Source: Mycolicibacterium hassiacum DSM 44199 (GTDB taxonomy: Bacteria; Actinomycetota; Actinomycetes; Mycobacteriales; Mycobacteriaceae). Taken from it: a stretch of DNA of 64,000 nt. The notes below the pieces were generated by a model. It was given only the letters and a program-made list of their open reading frames with translations. It ran no database searches and was not told the origin of the DNA. The DNA is taken from NCBI RefSeq assembly GCF_900603025.1, contig NZ_LR026975.1, forward strand, positions 744,001 through 808,000. Direction: 5' to 3'. The translations under genes were made by a program, and so were the position numbers. Positions 16,440 to 25,028 of this stretch are shown piece by piece; positions within the stretch are counted from its first letter, which is position 1; each line of letters opens with the position of its first letter.

Positions 16440-17660
16440 ATTAGCAGCAGCGATGTGCTGAAGGGTGTGCGGGTACTGGAGGTCGCGGCGTGGACCTTCG
16501 TGCCGTCGGCGGGTGCGGTGCTGGCCGAATGGGGTGCCGAGGTCATCAAGGTCGAACCGTTGGCCGGCGGCGACCCGCAGCGCGGTCTGGTGACCATGGG
16601 CATCGTCGACGAGGGCGGGGGTTCGGTCAACTACATGATCGAGATCCCCAACCGGGGCAAGAAGTCGATCGGGGTGGACCTGCTGAACCCCGGCGGTCAG
16701 GAGGTGGTCCATGAGCTGGCCAAGACCTGCGACGTCTTTCTGACCAGCTATCTGCCCAGCCGGCGCAAGCGCATGCGCATCGACGTCGACGACATCCGGG
16801 CGGTCAACCCCAACATCGTCTACGTGCGGGGCTCCGGGCACGGCCCGAACGGGCCGGACGCCGACAAGCCGGGCTACGACGGGGTCTCCTACTGGTCGCG
16901 CGGCGGGATCGTGGTGGCGCTGACCGAGGACGCCGAGGAGTTGGTGCGCTCCCGTCCGGCGTTCGGGGACCTGCTGGGCGGGATGACGATCGCCGGCGGC
17001 ATCGCCGCGGCCCTCTACAAGCGCGCCACCACCGGGGAGGGGTCGGTGGTGGACGTGTCGCTGCTGGGGCTGGCCGCCTGGAACCTCAGCCCCGACATCG
17101 CGGTCAGCCAATTGCACGGCGGCAGCGCCATTCCCAAGTTCGGCCACGCCGACGCGCCCAACCCGCTGGTCGGCAACTACCGCACCAAGGACGGTCGCTA
17201 CATCACGCTGATGATGCTGCAGATGGACCGGTTCTTCGCCGAGGCCATGCACGCCATCGGCCTGCCCGAGGTTCTCGACGATCCGCGATTCGCCGATCCC
17301 GCATCGCGTTTCGAGAACCGCAGCGCGTTGATCGCGATGATGGACGAGGCGTTCGCCAAACGCACCCTCGCCGAATGGCGCGAGGCGCTGGCCGGGCTGT
17401 CGGGGGCGTGGGGAGTCGTGCAGACCCCCGGAGAGGTGTGCGAGGACCCGGCCGTCACCGTCAACGGCTACGTCGCCCGCACCACCACGATGAACGGTGT
17501 GCCGTACACGATCCCGGTCAACCCGGTGCAGTTCGACGAGCAGCACGTGGTGCCCGACGGCGCCCCGGAGCACGGGCAGCACACCGAGGAGGTGCTGCTG
17601 GACGCCGGATTGAGCTGGGAGGCGATCGAGCGCTACAAGCAGATGGGAGCCGTGCTGTGA
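16440..17660 (+). CDS. CaiB/BaiF family (class III) CoA-transferase
   Basis: About 406 residues. The fold is recognised from GVRVLEVAAWTFVPSAGAVLAEWGAEVIKVEPLAGGDP at the start and the catalytic-aspartate region RPAFGDLLGGMTIAGGIAAAL near 180; these enzymes move CoA from one acyl-CoA to another acid. The start is unusual: ATT at 16440 has a GGAGG box six bases upstream and yields ISSSDVLKGVRVLEVAA, the N-terminus expected for this group. The next candidate, GTG 16455, has no ribosome site and would trim five residues. The stop overlaps the P450 GTG (GTGA). Transcription probably starts at the promoter holding site A. Confidence 0.88.
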   Translation: MSSSDVLKGVRVLEVAAWTFVPSAGAVLAEWGAEVIKVEPLAGGDPQRGLVTMGIVDEGGGSVNYMIEIPNRGKKSIGVDLLNPGGQEVVHELAKTCDVFLTSYLPSRRKRMRIDVDDIRAVNPNIVYVRGSGHGPNGPDADKPGYDGVSYWSRGGIVVALTEDAEELVRSRPAFGDLLGGMTIAGGIAAALYKRATTGEGSVVDVSLLGLAAWNLSPDIAVSQLHGGSAIPKFGHADAPNPLVGNYRTKDGRYITLMMLQMDRFFAEAMHAIGLPEVLDDPRFADPASRFENRSALIAMMDEAFAKRTLAEWREALAGLSGAWGVVQTPGEVCEDPAVTVNGYVARTTTMNGVPYTIPVNPVQFDEQHVVPDGAPEHGQHTEEVLLDAGLSWEAIERYKQMGAVL

Positions 17661-18886
17661 GCGTGCGAGTCGGTCGAACTCGGCAGCCGGTCGAGTTCGA
17701 CCCGTTCTCCGAGGAGTTCTTCAACGGGCCCTACGAGACCTACCGGCGGCTGCGCGACGAGGCGCCGGTGTACTACAACGCCAAATGGGATTTCTGGGCG
17801 GTGTCGCGGTTCGACGACGTCGCCCCGGCCACCAAGGACCACGAGACCTGCTCGTCCGCCAAGGGGGCGACGCTGGACATGGTCAAGGCGCCGGAGCAGT
17901 CGATCCCGGTGCCCAAGGTGATCATCTCGATGGACCCGCCGGAACACAACCGCATGCGCAAGCTGGTGAGCAGCGTGTTCACCCCGCGTGCGGTCGCCGA
18001 GCTGGAGGGCATGGTCCGCGAGAAGATCTACAGCCTCGTCGAGCGGCTCGACCCCGAGGCGGGTTTCGACGCGGTCGCCGACTTCTCGGCGATCTTCCCC
18101 AACCAGGTCATCACCACCATGCTCGGCGTGCCCGAGCAGGACCGTGAGCAGATCCGGCACTGGCTGGACCTGCTGCTGGAGCGCAAGCCAGGGCAGATCC
18201 ACATCACCGAGGAGGGCTACCAGGCCTCGGTGGCGACCGGCATGTACTACTACGACCTGGTCCAGAAGCGCCGTGCCGCACCGCAGGACGACATGATCAG
18301 CCGGCTCATCGAGACCGAGATCGAGCGGGACGGCAAGATCGAGAAGCTCTCCGACGTCGACATCACCGGGTTCGCGACGATGCTCGGCGGCGCCGGCGCC
18401 GAAACGGTCACCAAGCTGATCGGCAATGCGGTGGTGGCGTTCGCGGACTATCCGGACCAGTGGCAGAAGCTGCGCGCCGATCGCAGCAAGGTACCGGCCG
18501 CGATCGAGGAGCTGCTGCGTTACGAGGCCCCGTCGCAGTACCAGGTGCGGGTCGCCACCCGCGATGTGACCCTGCACGGCACCACCATTCCGGAAGGCAG
18601 TGCGGTGCTGCTGATCACCGCGTCGGCGCTGCGCGACGAGCGCGTGTTCGCCGATCCGGACCGTCTCGACATCGACCGGGACCGGGTGATGGGCTTCAAC
18701 CTGGCCTTCGGGTACGGCGTGCACAGCTGTCTGGGCGCGGCGCTGGCCCGCATGGAGAGCAGGATCGCGCTGAACGCGCTGCTGGACCTGCTTCCGGAAT
18801 ACGAGGTCGACCGCGACGGTTTGCGCCGGGTGTGGATGTCGAACGTGGCCGGCTACAAGAACGTGCCGGTGCGCGCTAAGCGTTGA
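17657..18886 (+). CDS. cytochrome P450
   Basis: A 409-residue soluble P450. The I-helix motif is GGAGAETVTKL at about 244-254, helix K carries EELLRYEAPSQYQ, and the heme loop FGYGVHSCLGAALARME has its cysteine at about residue 358. GTG 17657 overlaps the CaiB-type stop, so the two are coupled. The 3' end overlaps the convergent gene at 18876 by 11 bp. It resembles the CYP at 9410 in its N-terminal half (FDPFS..FFNGPYETYRRLRDEAPVYYNAKWDFWAVSRFDDV), suggesting related substrates. Confidence 0.95.
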   Translation: MSVRVGRTRQPVEFDPFSEEFFNGPYETYRRLRDEAPVYYNAKWDFWAVSRFDDVAPATKDHETCSSAKGATLDMVKAPEQSIPVPKVIISMDPPEHNRMRKLVSSVFTPRAVAELEGMVREKIYSLVERLDPEAGFDAVADFSAIFPNQVITTMLGVPEQDREQIRHWLDLLLERKPGQIHITEEGYQASVATGMYYYDLVQKRRAAPQDDMISRLIETEIERDGKIEKLSDVDITGFATMLGGAGAETVTKLIGNAVVAFADYPDQWQKLRADRSKVPAAIEELLRYEAPSQYQVRVATRDVTLHGTTIPEGSAVLLITASALRDERVFADPDRLDIDRDRVMGFNLAFGYGVHSCLGAALARMESRIALNALLDLLPEYEVDRDGLRRVWMSNVAGYKNVPVRAKR

Positions 18887-19433
18887 CGATCCCGCGCCGT
18901 TCCGGGCTCACCTGGTCGCGCCGGCACAGCACCCGCTCGGTCTCGTCGAGCGCCCCGGCCGCGTTCAGTGCCCGCAGCGCCTGCTGCTTGAAAGCCATTG
19001 CGGCGTAGCTCATCCGCCGGGGCGAACGCACCCATCCGGCGAACTCCGCCCCGCCGGTGTCGCCACCCCACAACAGCAATTCGGTGGTCGGCCGCCGGCT
19101 GGTCACGGCCACCTGGCGCCGCACCGGCCCGCGTCGGGAGTACAGCGGTGCGGCGATCAGCAGCACGTCCGGCCACTCGGGCAGGGGCAGGGCAACGGAA
19201 TCCAGATCGGTGGCGGTCACGCCCAGGATCCGCAGGCCGCGCCGGGCGGCGGGATCGTCGTCCGGTTCCTCGAGGACGACCATGACGTTCCAGCCGGCCA
19301 TGACGTGGTCGCAGACGAACCCGCCCACCGCGGTCACCACGTCGGCGGCGGTGACGCCGAACACCGCCAGCCGGGGCGGTTCGCTGCGGCCACGCAAGCG
19401 GCGCGGCGGACGGTTGGAATCCGTGAGAATCAT
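18876..19433 (-). CDS. hypothetical protein with Rossmann-like segments
   Basis: I do not recognise this 185-residue protein. It has an arginine/proline-rich N-terminus, then hydrophobic strand-loop segments such as PRLAVFGVTAADVVTAVGGF and PDVLLIAAPLYSRRG that would fit an alpha/beta, flavodoxin-like fold, and a charged C-terminal helix. No catalytic motif is evident. ATG 19433 lies just downstream of an operator-like site (19448-19463), so it appears to belong to the same regulon. Its stop lies inside the 3' end of the P450 gene on the other strand. Confidence 0.65.
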   Translation of the reverse strand: MILTDSNRPPRRLRGRSEPPRLAVFGVTAADVVTAVGGFVCDHVMAGWNVMVVLEEPDDDPAARRGLRILGVTATDLDSVALPLPEWPDVLLIAAPLYSRRGPVRRQVAVTSRRPTTELLLWGGDTGGAEFAGWVRSPRRMSYAAMAFKQQALRALNAAGALDETERVLCRRDQVSPERRGIVNA

Positions 19434-19447
19434 CAATATCCACTTTC

Positions 19448-19463
19448 GAAAATATTCGTTCTC
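19448..19463. promoter_or_regulatory. operator-family site J
   Basis: On the minus strand GAGAACG-AA-TATTTTC, a near match to the 7-2-7 operator (one half perfect). It sits 15 bp upstream of the start at 19433, overlapping the expected promoter. Confidence 0.6.
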
Positions 19464-19506
19464 ATCAGGGTAGCGTCAGCGCCTGCGGTGTGGCGGGCTA
19501 ATCCGG

Positions 19507-20127
19507 TCAGCCGGCCGCGGATCGTCGGCCGCGGGCCGGCCGTTCCCCGGCCAGGCCGCGCAGCAGGAACGATCGCGCGAAGGCGGCCACCGCCTCGTCG
19601 TCGCTCATGTCGATGGTCGGCGAGGGCGTGTTGAACAGCGAGAACAGGATTCGCGCCACCCACTCGCTGGCCTGGGGGATGTCGAGATCCTTGCGCACCT
19701 CGCCGGTCACCCGGCCGGCCGCCAGGTACGGGGCGATGAAGTCCGCGCACTCCTTGAGCAGGGCGGCCGAGTCCCGGGTGAGCAGGAGGTTGACCTCCTC
19801 CTCGTCGAAGTACTTCTCACCCTGCACGACGCGCCGGGCCTGTGTGACGAACACACAGGCCCGGACCAGCTTGTCCTCCAGGTCCTCGCCGCGGTTCACC
19901 ACCTTGGCCATGTTGCGGTAGAACCGCTGCGAGGCCGCCTCCGCGCAGGCCTCGACGATCGCGGCCTTGTCGGGGAAGTACTCGTAGACGGTGCTGCGGG
20001 AGACCTCGGCCTTGCGCGCGATGTCGACGATCGTCGTCTTGCGCAACCCGTAGGTGCGGAAGCAGGCGAAAGCCCCCATGATGATCGCCTCACGGGTATC
20101 CAGGGCCGGTGCCTCCGTCACAGCCAT
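19507..20127 (-). CDS. TetR-family regulator of the igr-like operon
   Basis: A 206-residue TetR protein. The N-terminal helix-turn-helix spans about residues 12-58 (AIIMGAFACFRTYGLRKTTI, then AEVSRSTVYEYFPDKAAIVE). The C-terminal ligand domain has no recognisable effector motif, and the tail is basic (RPARGRR). The gene follows the Ltp2-like gene by 8 bp on the same strand, so it is the last gene of that operon and is co-transcribed with its probable targets. Start ATG 20127 is preferred over the adjacent GTG. The perfect palindrome at 26252-26272 upstream of the operon is its most likely operator. Confidence 0.9.
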   Translation of the reverse strand: MAVTEAPALDTREAIIMGAFACFRTYGLRKTTIVDIARKAEVSRSTVYEYFPDKAAIVEACAEAASQRFYRNMAKVVNRGEDLEDKLVRACVFVTQARRVVQGEKYFDEEEVNLLLTRDSAALLKECADFIAPYLAAGRVTGEVRKDLDIPQASEWVARILFSLFNTPSPTIDMSDDEAVAAFARSFLLRGLAGERPARGRRSAAG

Positions 20128-20135
20128 CACGATAA

Positions 20136-21299
20136 TTAACCCGGCGAAAGGATCAGCCCGCTGGTCGGCACGCCGGTGCCCGAGGTCACCAGCACGTGCT
20201 CGACGTTCTCGACCTGGTTGTAGGAGGTTCCCCGCACCTGGCGGACCCCTTCGGTGATGCCGTTCATCCCGTGGATGTAGGCCTCGCCGAGCAGCCCGCC
20301 GTTGGTGTTGATCGGCAGCGACCCGCCGATCGAGAGCTCCTCGATCGAGACGAAGTCCTTGGCCTCCCCGCGGCCGCAGAACCCGAGCTCCTCGAGCTGG
20401 GTGAACACGAACGGGGTGAAGTGGTCGTAGAGGAACGCGGTCGAGATGTCCGACGGCTTCAATCCGGAGTCGCGCCAGAGCTTCTCGGCCACCACACCCA
20501 TCTCGGGCAGCCCGGTGATGTCGTCGCGGTAGTAGCTGGTCATCACCTCGCCGTCGTAGGCCGCGCCCTGGGCCGCGGCGGTGATCACCGCCGGGCGGTT
20601 CTTCAGGTCACGGGCCCGCTCCACGCTGGTCACCACCAGCGCCACCCCGCCGTCGCTCTCCTGGCAGCAGTCCAGCAGCCGCAGCACCGGTTCGATGATC
20701 CACCGCGAGTTCTGGTGGTCCTCCAGGGTGATCGGGCGCTGGTAGAACCAGGCGTCGGGGTTGTTGGCCGCGTGTTTGCGGTCGATCACCGAGATCTTGC
20801 CGAAGTCCTCGTTGGTGACCCCGTAGGTCGTCATGTAACGCTGGGCGTGCAGCGCGACCCACCCGGCGGGCGTCATCAGCCCGAACGGCGCATAGGGGGC
20901 CAGCCACAGCGGGGGAGCGGACGGTTTGCGCCCGCCGCCGCCGAAGCGGAAACCCGACCGTTCGTTGAAGGCGCGGTAGCACACCACCACCTCGGCGACA
21001 CCGGTGGCGATGGCCATCGCGGCCTGCAGCACCGTGCCGGCCGCCGCGCCGCCGCCGTGCGGCACCCGGGTGAAGAAGGTGAGGTTGCCGATCCCGACGT
21101 TGCGGGCGACCTCGATCTCCTCGTTCTCGTCGACGGTGAAGGTGACCATCCCGTCGACGTCGGCCGGGGTCAGCCCGGCGTCGTCGAGGGCGGCCTTGAC
21201 CGCCTCACAGGCCAATTGCATCTCGCTGCGGCCGGATTCCTTGGAGAACTCGGTCTGGCCGATGCCGACGATCGCCGCCTTACCGCCGATACCGCTCAT
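20136..21299 (-). CDS. Ltp2-like thiolase-family retro-aldolase
   Basis: A 387-residue thiolase-superfamily protein close in layout to Ltp2, which cleaves the hydroxylated steroid side chain by retro-aldol reaction in complex with a DUF35 partner. It has the N-terminal thiolase core (AAIVGIGQTEFSKESGRSEMQLACEAVKAALDDAGL). The cysteine expected in true thiolases is replaced by a glycine/alanine stretch (VPHGGGAAAGTVLQ). Tyrosines lie in TAFLYDHFTPFV and LLGEAYIHGMNG, where Ltp2 has catalytic tyrosines. ATG 21299 overlaps the MaoC stop (ATGA). Partners are probably the DUF35 protein at 22881 and the MaoC proteins around it. Confidence 0.88.
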   Translation of the reverse strand: MSGIGGKAAIVGIGQTEFSKESGRSEMQLACEAVKAALDDAGLTPADVDGMVTFTVDENEEIEVARNVGIGNLTFFTRVPHGGGAAAGTVLQAAMAIATGVAEVVVCYRAFNERSGFRFGGGGRKPSAPPLWLAPYAPFGLMTPAGWVALHAQRYMTTYGVTNEDFGKISVIDRKHAANNPDAWFYQRPITLEDHQNSRWIIEPVLRLLDCCQESDGGVALVVTSVERARDLKNRPAVITAAAQGAAYDGEVMTSYYRDDITGLPEMGVVAEKLWRDSGLKPSDISTAFLYDHFTPFVFTQLEELGFCGRGEAKDFVSIEELSIGGSLPINTNGGLLGEAYIHGMNGITEGVRQVRGTSYNQVENVEHVLVTSGTGVPTSGLILSPG

Positions 21300-21748
21300 C
21301 GCTTCGCTCCGTCCAGAAAGCTCAGCAGCGCGGTGCCGGACACGTGGTCACCGAGGCTGTTGGTGCCCTTGAACGTCACCTCGACCAGTCCGTCGTCGTC
21401 GCCGGGGATCTTGTCGGTGACGCTGCCGGTGAACCGCAGTGTGTCGTTGGGGTAGGCCGGCACCCCGAGACGGATCGACAGCTTCTTGACCATCGCCTCC
21501 GGGCCGGCCCAGTTGTGCAGGAACTTCACGCACAACCCGTTGGTGGTCAGGATGTTCATGAAGATGTCTTTGGAACCTTGGGTATTGGCGAAATCACGGT
21601 CGTGATGCACCGGCATGTAGTCCCGTGAGGCGATGGCGCCGGCGACGATCAGCGTGGTGGTCACCGGAACCTCGAGCGGGGTGACCTCGTCGCCGACGGA
21701 GATGGAGTCCCACGCCAGGGTGTCGGTGCGGCCGAGGGTAGATGTCAT
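21296..21748 (-). CDS. MaoC-like enoyl-CoA hydratase subunit (ChsH1-like)
   Basis: A 150-residue single-hotdog protein. The hydratase motif is visible in ASRDYMPVHHDRDFANTQG (D-x-x-P-x-H-x-D type, about residues 43-61), carrying the catalytic Asp/His pair. In the cholesterol igr operon the ChsH1 subunit with this motif dimerises with ChsH2; here the partner would be the product of 23285-23833. It overlaps both neighbours by 4 bp (ATGA), so it is translated as part of one operon. The reaction would be hydration of an alpha,beta-unsaturated acyl-CoA before aldol cleavage. Confidence 0.88.
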   Translation of the reverse strand: MTSTLGRTDTLAWDSISVGDEVTPLEVPVTTTLIVAGAIASRDYMPVHHDRDFANTQGSKDIFMNILTTNGLCVKFLHNWAGPEAMVKKLSIRLGVPAYPNDTLRFTGSVTDKIPGDDDGLVEVTFKGTNSLGDHVSGTALLSFLDGAKR

Positions 21749-22866
21749 TGGTTTCCTTCCAGATTCTCGCCGGCCCGATACGTGCTGCCCAGCCGGGCCA
21801 ACTGGTGCGAGGCCGAGCCGAGCGTCAACTCGATCTGCTTGGCCCACAGGAAATACCGCGACAGCGGGTAGGTGATGTCGATGCCGATCCCACCGTGCAC
21901 CTGCTGCGCGGTGGCGGTCACCCGGGCCCCGGCCTCGGCGGCCCAGAACTTCGCGATCGCGGCCTCCCGCTGCGCCGGCCGGCCCTTGTCCACCAGCCAG
22001 GCGGCGTACCAGGTGGTCCACCGGATGGCCTCGGTGTCGATGAACGCGTCCGCCATCCGCTGCTGAACGGCCTGGAACGAGCCGATCGGCCGGCCGAACT
22101 GCTCCCGCTGGCTGGTGTAGGACGCCGCCAGCCGCAGCGCGCGTTCGGCGACCCCGATCTGCATGGCGCACAGGCCGATCAGGGCCCGGGTGTGCAGCGA
22201 TTCGACCGGGTTGTCGCCCACGGTGAGGCGATGCCGGGCCCGGGCGTCGCGGAACTCGACGTCGGCGTACGGCTCGCCGTTGGTGGTCTGCACCGGGGTG
22301 ACCCGGACCCCGGGGTCGTCGGCGTCGACGACGAACAGCCCCGGTCCGTCGTCGGCGGTCGCGGTCACCACGACGGCGTGGGCCAGCTGAGCCGCCGGGA
22401 CCAGTGTCTTGGCCCCGTTCAGGCGCCAGGAGTCGCCGTCGGCGCGGGCTGTGGTGGCCGGGGCGAGCGGCTCGGACCGGCCGGCCTCGGTGATCGCCGC
22501 GGTCAGGATCCGGCTGCCGTCGACCACCCCCGGCAGGTAGTGCCGCCGGGTCGCCGGATCCCCGTGCCGGGCGATGGTGTCCGCGCCGAGCAGCAGGGTC
22601 GCGTACACCGGCACTGGGGCCACGCTCCAGCCCACCTCGGCCAGCAGCACCCCGAGGTCGACGAATCCGCCGCCGGTGCCGCCGACCGATTCCGGCAGCG
22701 CCACCCCGAGTAGATCCGACGAGGCCAGCTCCTGCCACAGCGCCGGGTCGTACCGGATGTCTCCGGACTCCAGCTCGAACAGGTGCTCCGGGGTGGCCCG
22801 GTGCTCGAACAGCTGCCGGGCGACCTTGCCGATCGTTTCCTGTTCCTCGGTGAAGGAGAAGTCCAT
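21745..22866 (-). CDS. acyl-CoA dehydrogenase (FadE29/ChsE-type subunit)
   Basis: A 373-residue acyl-CoA dehydrogenase. N-terminal helical domain MDFSFTEEQETIGKVARQLF, middle beta domain with a reduced FAD motif (AAITEAGRSEPLAPATTARADGDSWRLNGAKTLVPAA), and C-terminal domain with REQFGRPIGSFQAVQQRMAD and GGIGIDITYPLSRYF. The canonical catalytic glutamate is not obvious, as in beta-type subunits of the heterotetrameric steroid FadE pairs, where two adjacent genes each provide half of the active sites. Its partner would be 23847-25028. It introduces a double bond into a CoA-linked branched or cyclic side chain. Confidence 0.88.
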   Translation of the reverse strand: MDFSFTEEQETIGKVARQLFEHRATPEHLFELESGDIRYDPALWQELASSDLLGVALPESVGGTGGGFVDLGVLLAEVGWSVAPVPVYATLLLGADTIARHGDPATRRHYLPGVVDGSRILTAAITEAGRSEPLAPATTARADGDSWRLNGAKTLVPAAQLAHAVVVTATADDGPGLFVVDADDPGVRVTPVQTTNGEPYADVEFRDARARHRLTVGDNPVESLHTRALIGLCAMQIGVAERALRLAASYTSQREQFGRPIGSFQAVQQRMADAFIDTEAIRWTTWYAAWLVDKGRPAQREAAIAKFWAAEAGARVTATAQQVHGGIGIDITYPLSRYFLWAKQIELTLGSASHQLARLGSTYRAGENLEGNQ

Positions 22867-22880
22867 CGCGTCCCCGCGAT

Positions 22881-23285
22881 CTACAGTGCGGCGGGGCGGA
22901 ACTGGTGCAGCACCAGCTCGCCGTCGTTGAAGGCCTCGTAGAACACCTCCACCGGCATGCCGACCTTGACCTCGGCCGGGTCGATGTCACGGAGGTTGGA
23001 CACGATGCGCACCCCCTCCTCGAGTTCGACGAGCACCACGATGTAGGGGTACTCGAAGAACGGCAGCGGTGGGTACTGCGGCATCACCCAGCTGTACACC
23101 GTTCCGCGGCCGGAGGATTCGACGGCCTCCCAGTTCAGCGACTGGCAGTTGCCGCACATCGGCCGCGGCGGCACCCGGAACTTGCCGCAGTCCTTGCAGC
23201 GCTGGATGAGCAGCTTGTGTTCCTTGAGACCGTCCCAGAAGAACTGGGTGTCCCGGTTGATCGTGGGTGCTATGCGGTTCGCCAT
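22881..23285 (-). CDS. DUF35 OB-fold protein (ChsH2 C-terminal-like)
   Basis: A 134-residue protein: zinc ribbon with CKDC (near residue 30) and CGNC (near 44), then the OB fold (GRGTVYSWVMPQYPPLPFFEYPYIVVLVELEEG). In Mycobacterium tuberculosis the equivalent module is fused to a MaoC-like domain in ChsH2 (Rv3542c) and binds Ltp2. Here it is a separate gene whose ATG overlaps the stop of the MaoC-like gene by one base (TGATG), which would keep the two products in equal amounts. It therefore probably joins 23285-23833 and 20136-21299 in one hydratase-aldolase complex. Confidence 0.9.
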   Translation of the reverse strand: MANRIAPTINRDTQFFWDGLKEHKLLIQRCKDCGKFRVPPRPMCGNCQSLNWEAVESSGRGTVYSWVMPQYPPLPFFEYPYIVVLVELEEGVRIVSNLRDIDPAEVKVGMPVEVFYEAFNDGELVLHQFRPAAL

Positions 23286-23833
23286 CAGCTTCCTGTCTTG
23301 AATCGGAGGGTGCGGAACCGTTGCCGCCCGATCACCTCACCGTTCTGGTCCCGGTAGGTGGTGATCCAGGTGACGAAAAACCCGTAACCCATTGCGGTTT
23401 TCTTCTCGTCGGAGATCGTCTCGAACACGGTCTCGGCGGTGATCTCGTCGCCGACCCGCGGGTAGCGCTCGATCTCGAACTCCGAGTTCGTGGCGATGGT
23501 TCCGGTGTAGCCGGCGTCGGCGAGGAACTGCAGCGGGTTGTCCTTGATCTCGACCGGCACACCGCCGCGCTCGTGGATGCCCTCCAGCTTCGGCGGGGCC
23601 ATCGTCCAGCTCTGCAGCATCACCGGTGGTGAGACGATTCCGCCGTACCGCGACTTGGCCGCCCACTCCGGGTCCAGGTAGGCCGGGTTGAAGTCGGACA
23701 GCGCATAGGCCCAGTGGCGGATCATCGGCTGGTTCACCGGATCCGGGGCCTTGACCGGCTGACCCGAGCTGATCGGTTTGCCGATCAGCGCGTCGAGGCG
23801 TTTCCGCAGTTCCTCTTTGGAGATCTCAGTCAT
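23285..23833 (-). CDS. MaoC-like dehydratase subunit (ChsH2 N-terminal-like)
   Basis: A 182-residue hotdog protein of the FAS1-type/MaoC N-terminal class: MIRHWAYALSDFNPAYLDPEWAAKSRYGGIVSPPVMLQSW matches the usual substrate-binding half, followed by TNSEFEIERYPRVGDEITAETVFETISDEKKTAMGYG. It lacks the D-x-x-P-x-H motif, consistent with the non-catalytic half of a heterodimeric hydratase. ATG 23833 is chosen over a longer frame because it follows a short CCTTCC-type gap to the upstream FadE gene and begins MTEISKEEL. It pairs in function with 21296-21748 and 22881-23285. Confidence 0.88.
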   Translation of the reverse strand: MTEISKEELRKRLDALIGKPISSGQPVKAPDPVNQPMIRHWAYALSDFNPAYLDPEWAAKSRYGGIVSPPVMLQSWTMAPPKLEGIHERGGVPVEIKDNPLQFLADAGYTGTIATNSEFEIERYPRVGDEITAETVFETISDEKKTAMGYGFFVTWITTYRDQNGEVIGRQRFRTLRFKTGS

Positions 23834-23846
23834 TCGAACCTTCCTG

Positions 23847-25028
23847 TTAGGACGCTCGCACATCGCGCGGGGCGCGGGGCAGACCCAGACCGGCCATCGC
23901 GATGATGTCGCGCTGGATCTCGTTGGCGCCCCCGCCGAACGTGTTGATCACCGCCAGCCGGTACGCGTGCTCCAGCTCGCCGCGCAGCGGGGCGTCGGCC
24001 CCCTTGCGGGTGCCGTCCGCGTCGAGCACCTCCAGCAGTTCCCGGGCCACCCGCTGGGTCAGCTCGGTGCCGAACACCTTGGCCGCCGACGCCGCCGCCA
24101 TGCCCAGCGCGCCGCCCGACATCGAGGCGTTCACCCGCAGGTTCATCAGCCGGTAGGCCGTCACCTCGGCCTCCACCCGGGCCAGCGCCTGCTGCACCCA
24201 AGGGATGTCGATGACGTGACCGTCGTCGACCGGGGTGGTGCGGGCCCACTCCAGCGTCTTCTCGTACAGCGGCTCGAGCGCACCGAGATTGCCCAGCGCG
24301 GCGCGTTCGAGGTTGAGCTGGTTGGTGACCATCTTCCAGCCCTCGTTCACCTCGCCGACGATGTTCTCGGCCGGCACCCGCACGTCGTCGTAGAAGGTGT
24401 AGTAGGTCGACACCCCGGGCATGGTGTGCAGCGGTTTCCAGGAGAACCCGGGGGAGTCGGTCGGCACGATGAACAGCGTGATGCCCTTGTGTTTCTTGGC
24501 GTTCGGGTCGGTGCGCGCCGCGAGCCAGATGTAGTCGGCGTACGCGGCGCCGCTGGTGAACATCTTCTGGCCGTTGATCACCCAGTCGTCGCCGTCGCGG
24601 ACCGCGGTGGTGCGCAGCGACGCCAGGTCGCTGCCCGCCCCGGGTTCGGTGTAGCCGATCGCGAATTCGAGCTCGCCGCGCAGGATCGCCGGCAGGTACT
24701 TCTGCTTCTGCTCCTCGGTGCCGTACTGAATCAGCGTCGGTCCCACCGTGTACAGGGTGATCATCGGCAGCGGGGCGTTCACCCGGCGGGCTTCCTCGGC
24801 GAAGATGTACTGCTCCAGCGCGCTGAGCCCACGGCCGCCGTATTCGACCGGCCAGGCCACGCCGAGCAGACCGGCCTCACCCAGCGCGCGGCGGCATTCG
24901 CGTACCGCGTCTCCGCCCTCGAGCTGGCCGGCGATCGCGGCCCGTCGTTCGGGCGTCATGACCGCCTCCAGGCGGCGCCGGAAGTCCTGGCGCAGCGCCT
25001 CCTGTTCCGGGGTGTAGTCGAAGTCCAT
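23847..25028 (-). CDS. acyl-CoA dehydrogenase (FadE28-type subunit)
   Basis: A 393-residue acyl-CoA dehydrogenase with a full FAD-binding middle domain: AIGYTEPGAGSDLASLRTTAVRDGDDWVINGQKMFTSGAAYADY. The C-terminal domain ends AVINTFGGGANEIQRDIIAMAGLGLPRAPR, the classic G-G-A-N-E-I-Q-R closing motif. It likely forms an alpha2beta2 enzyme with 21745-22866. ATG 25028 shares one base with the P450 stop (TGATG). It would oxidise a CoA-activated side chain formed after P450 oxidation. Confidence 0.92.
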   Translation of the reverse strand: MDFDYTPEQEALRQDFRRRLEAVMTPERRAAIAGQLEGGDAVRECRRALGEAGLLGVAWPVEYGGRGLSALEQYIFAEEARRVNAPLPMITLYTVGPTLIQYGTEEQKQKYLPAILRGELEFAIGYTEPGAGSDLASLRTTAVRDGDDWVINGQKMFTSGAAYADYIWLAARTDPNAKKHKGITLFIVPTDSPGFSWKPLHTMPGVSTYYTFYDDVRVPAENIVGEVNEGWKMVTNQLNLERAALGNLGALEPLYEKTLEWARTTPVDDGHVIDIPWVQQALARVEAEVTAYRLMNLRVNASMSGGALGMAAASAAKVFGTELTQRVARELLEVLDADGTRKGADAPLRGELEHAYRLAVINTFGGGANEIQRDIIAMAGLGLPRAPRDVRAS

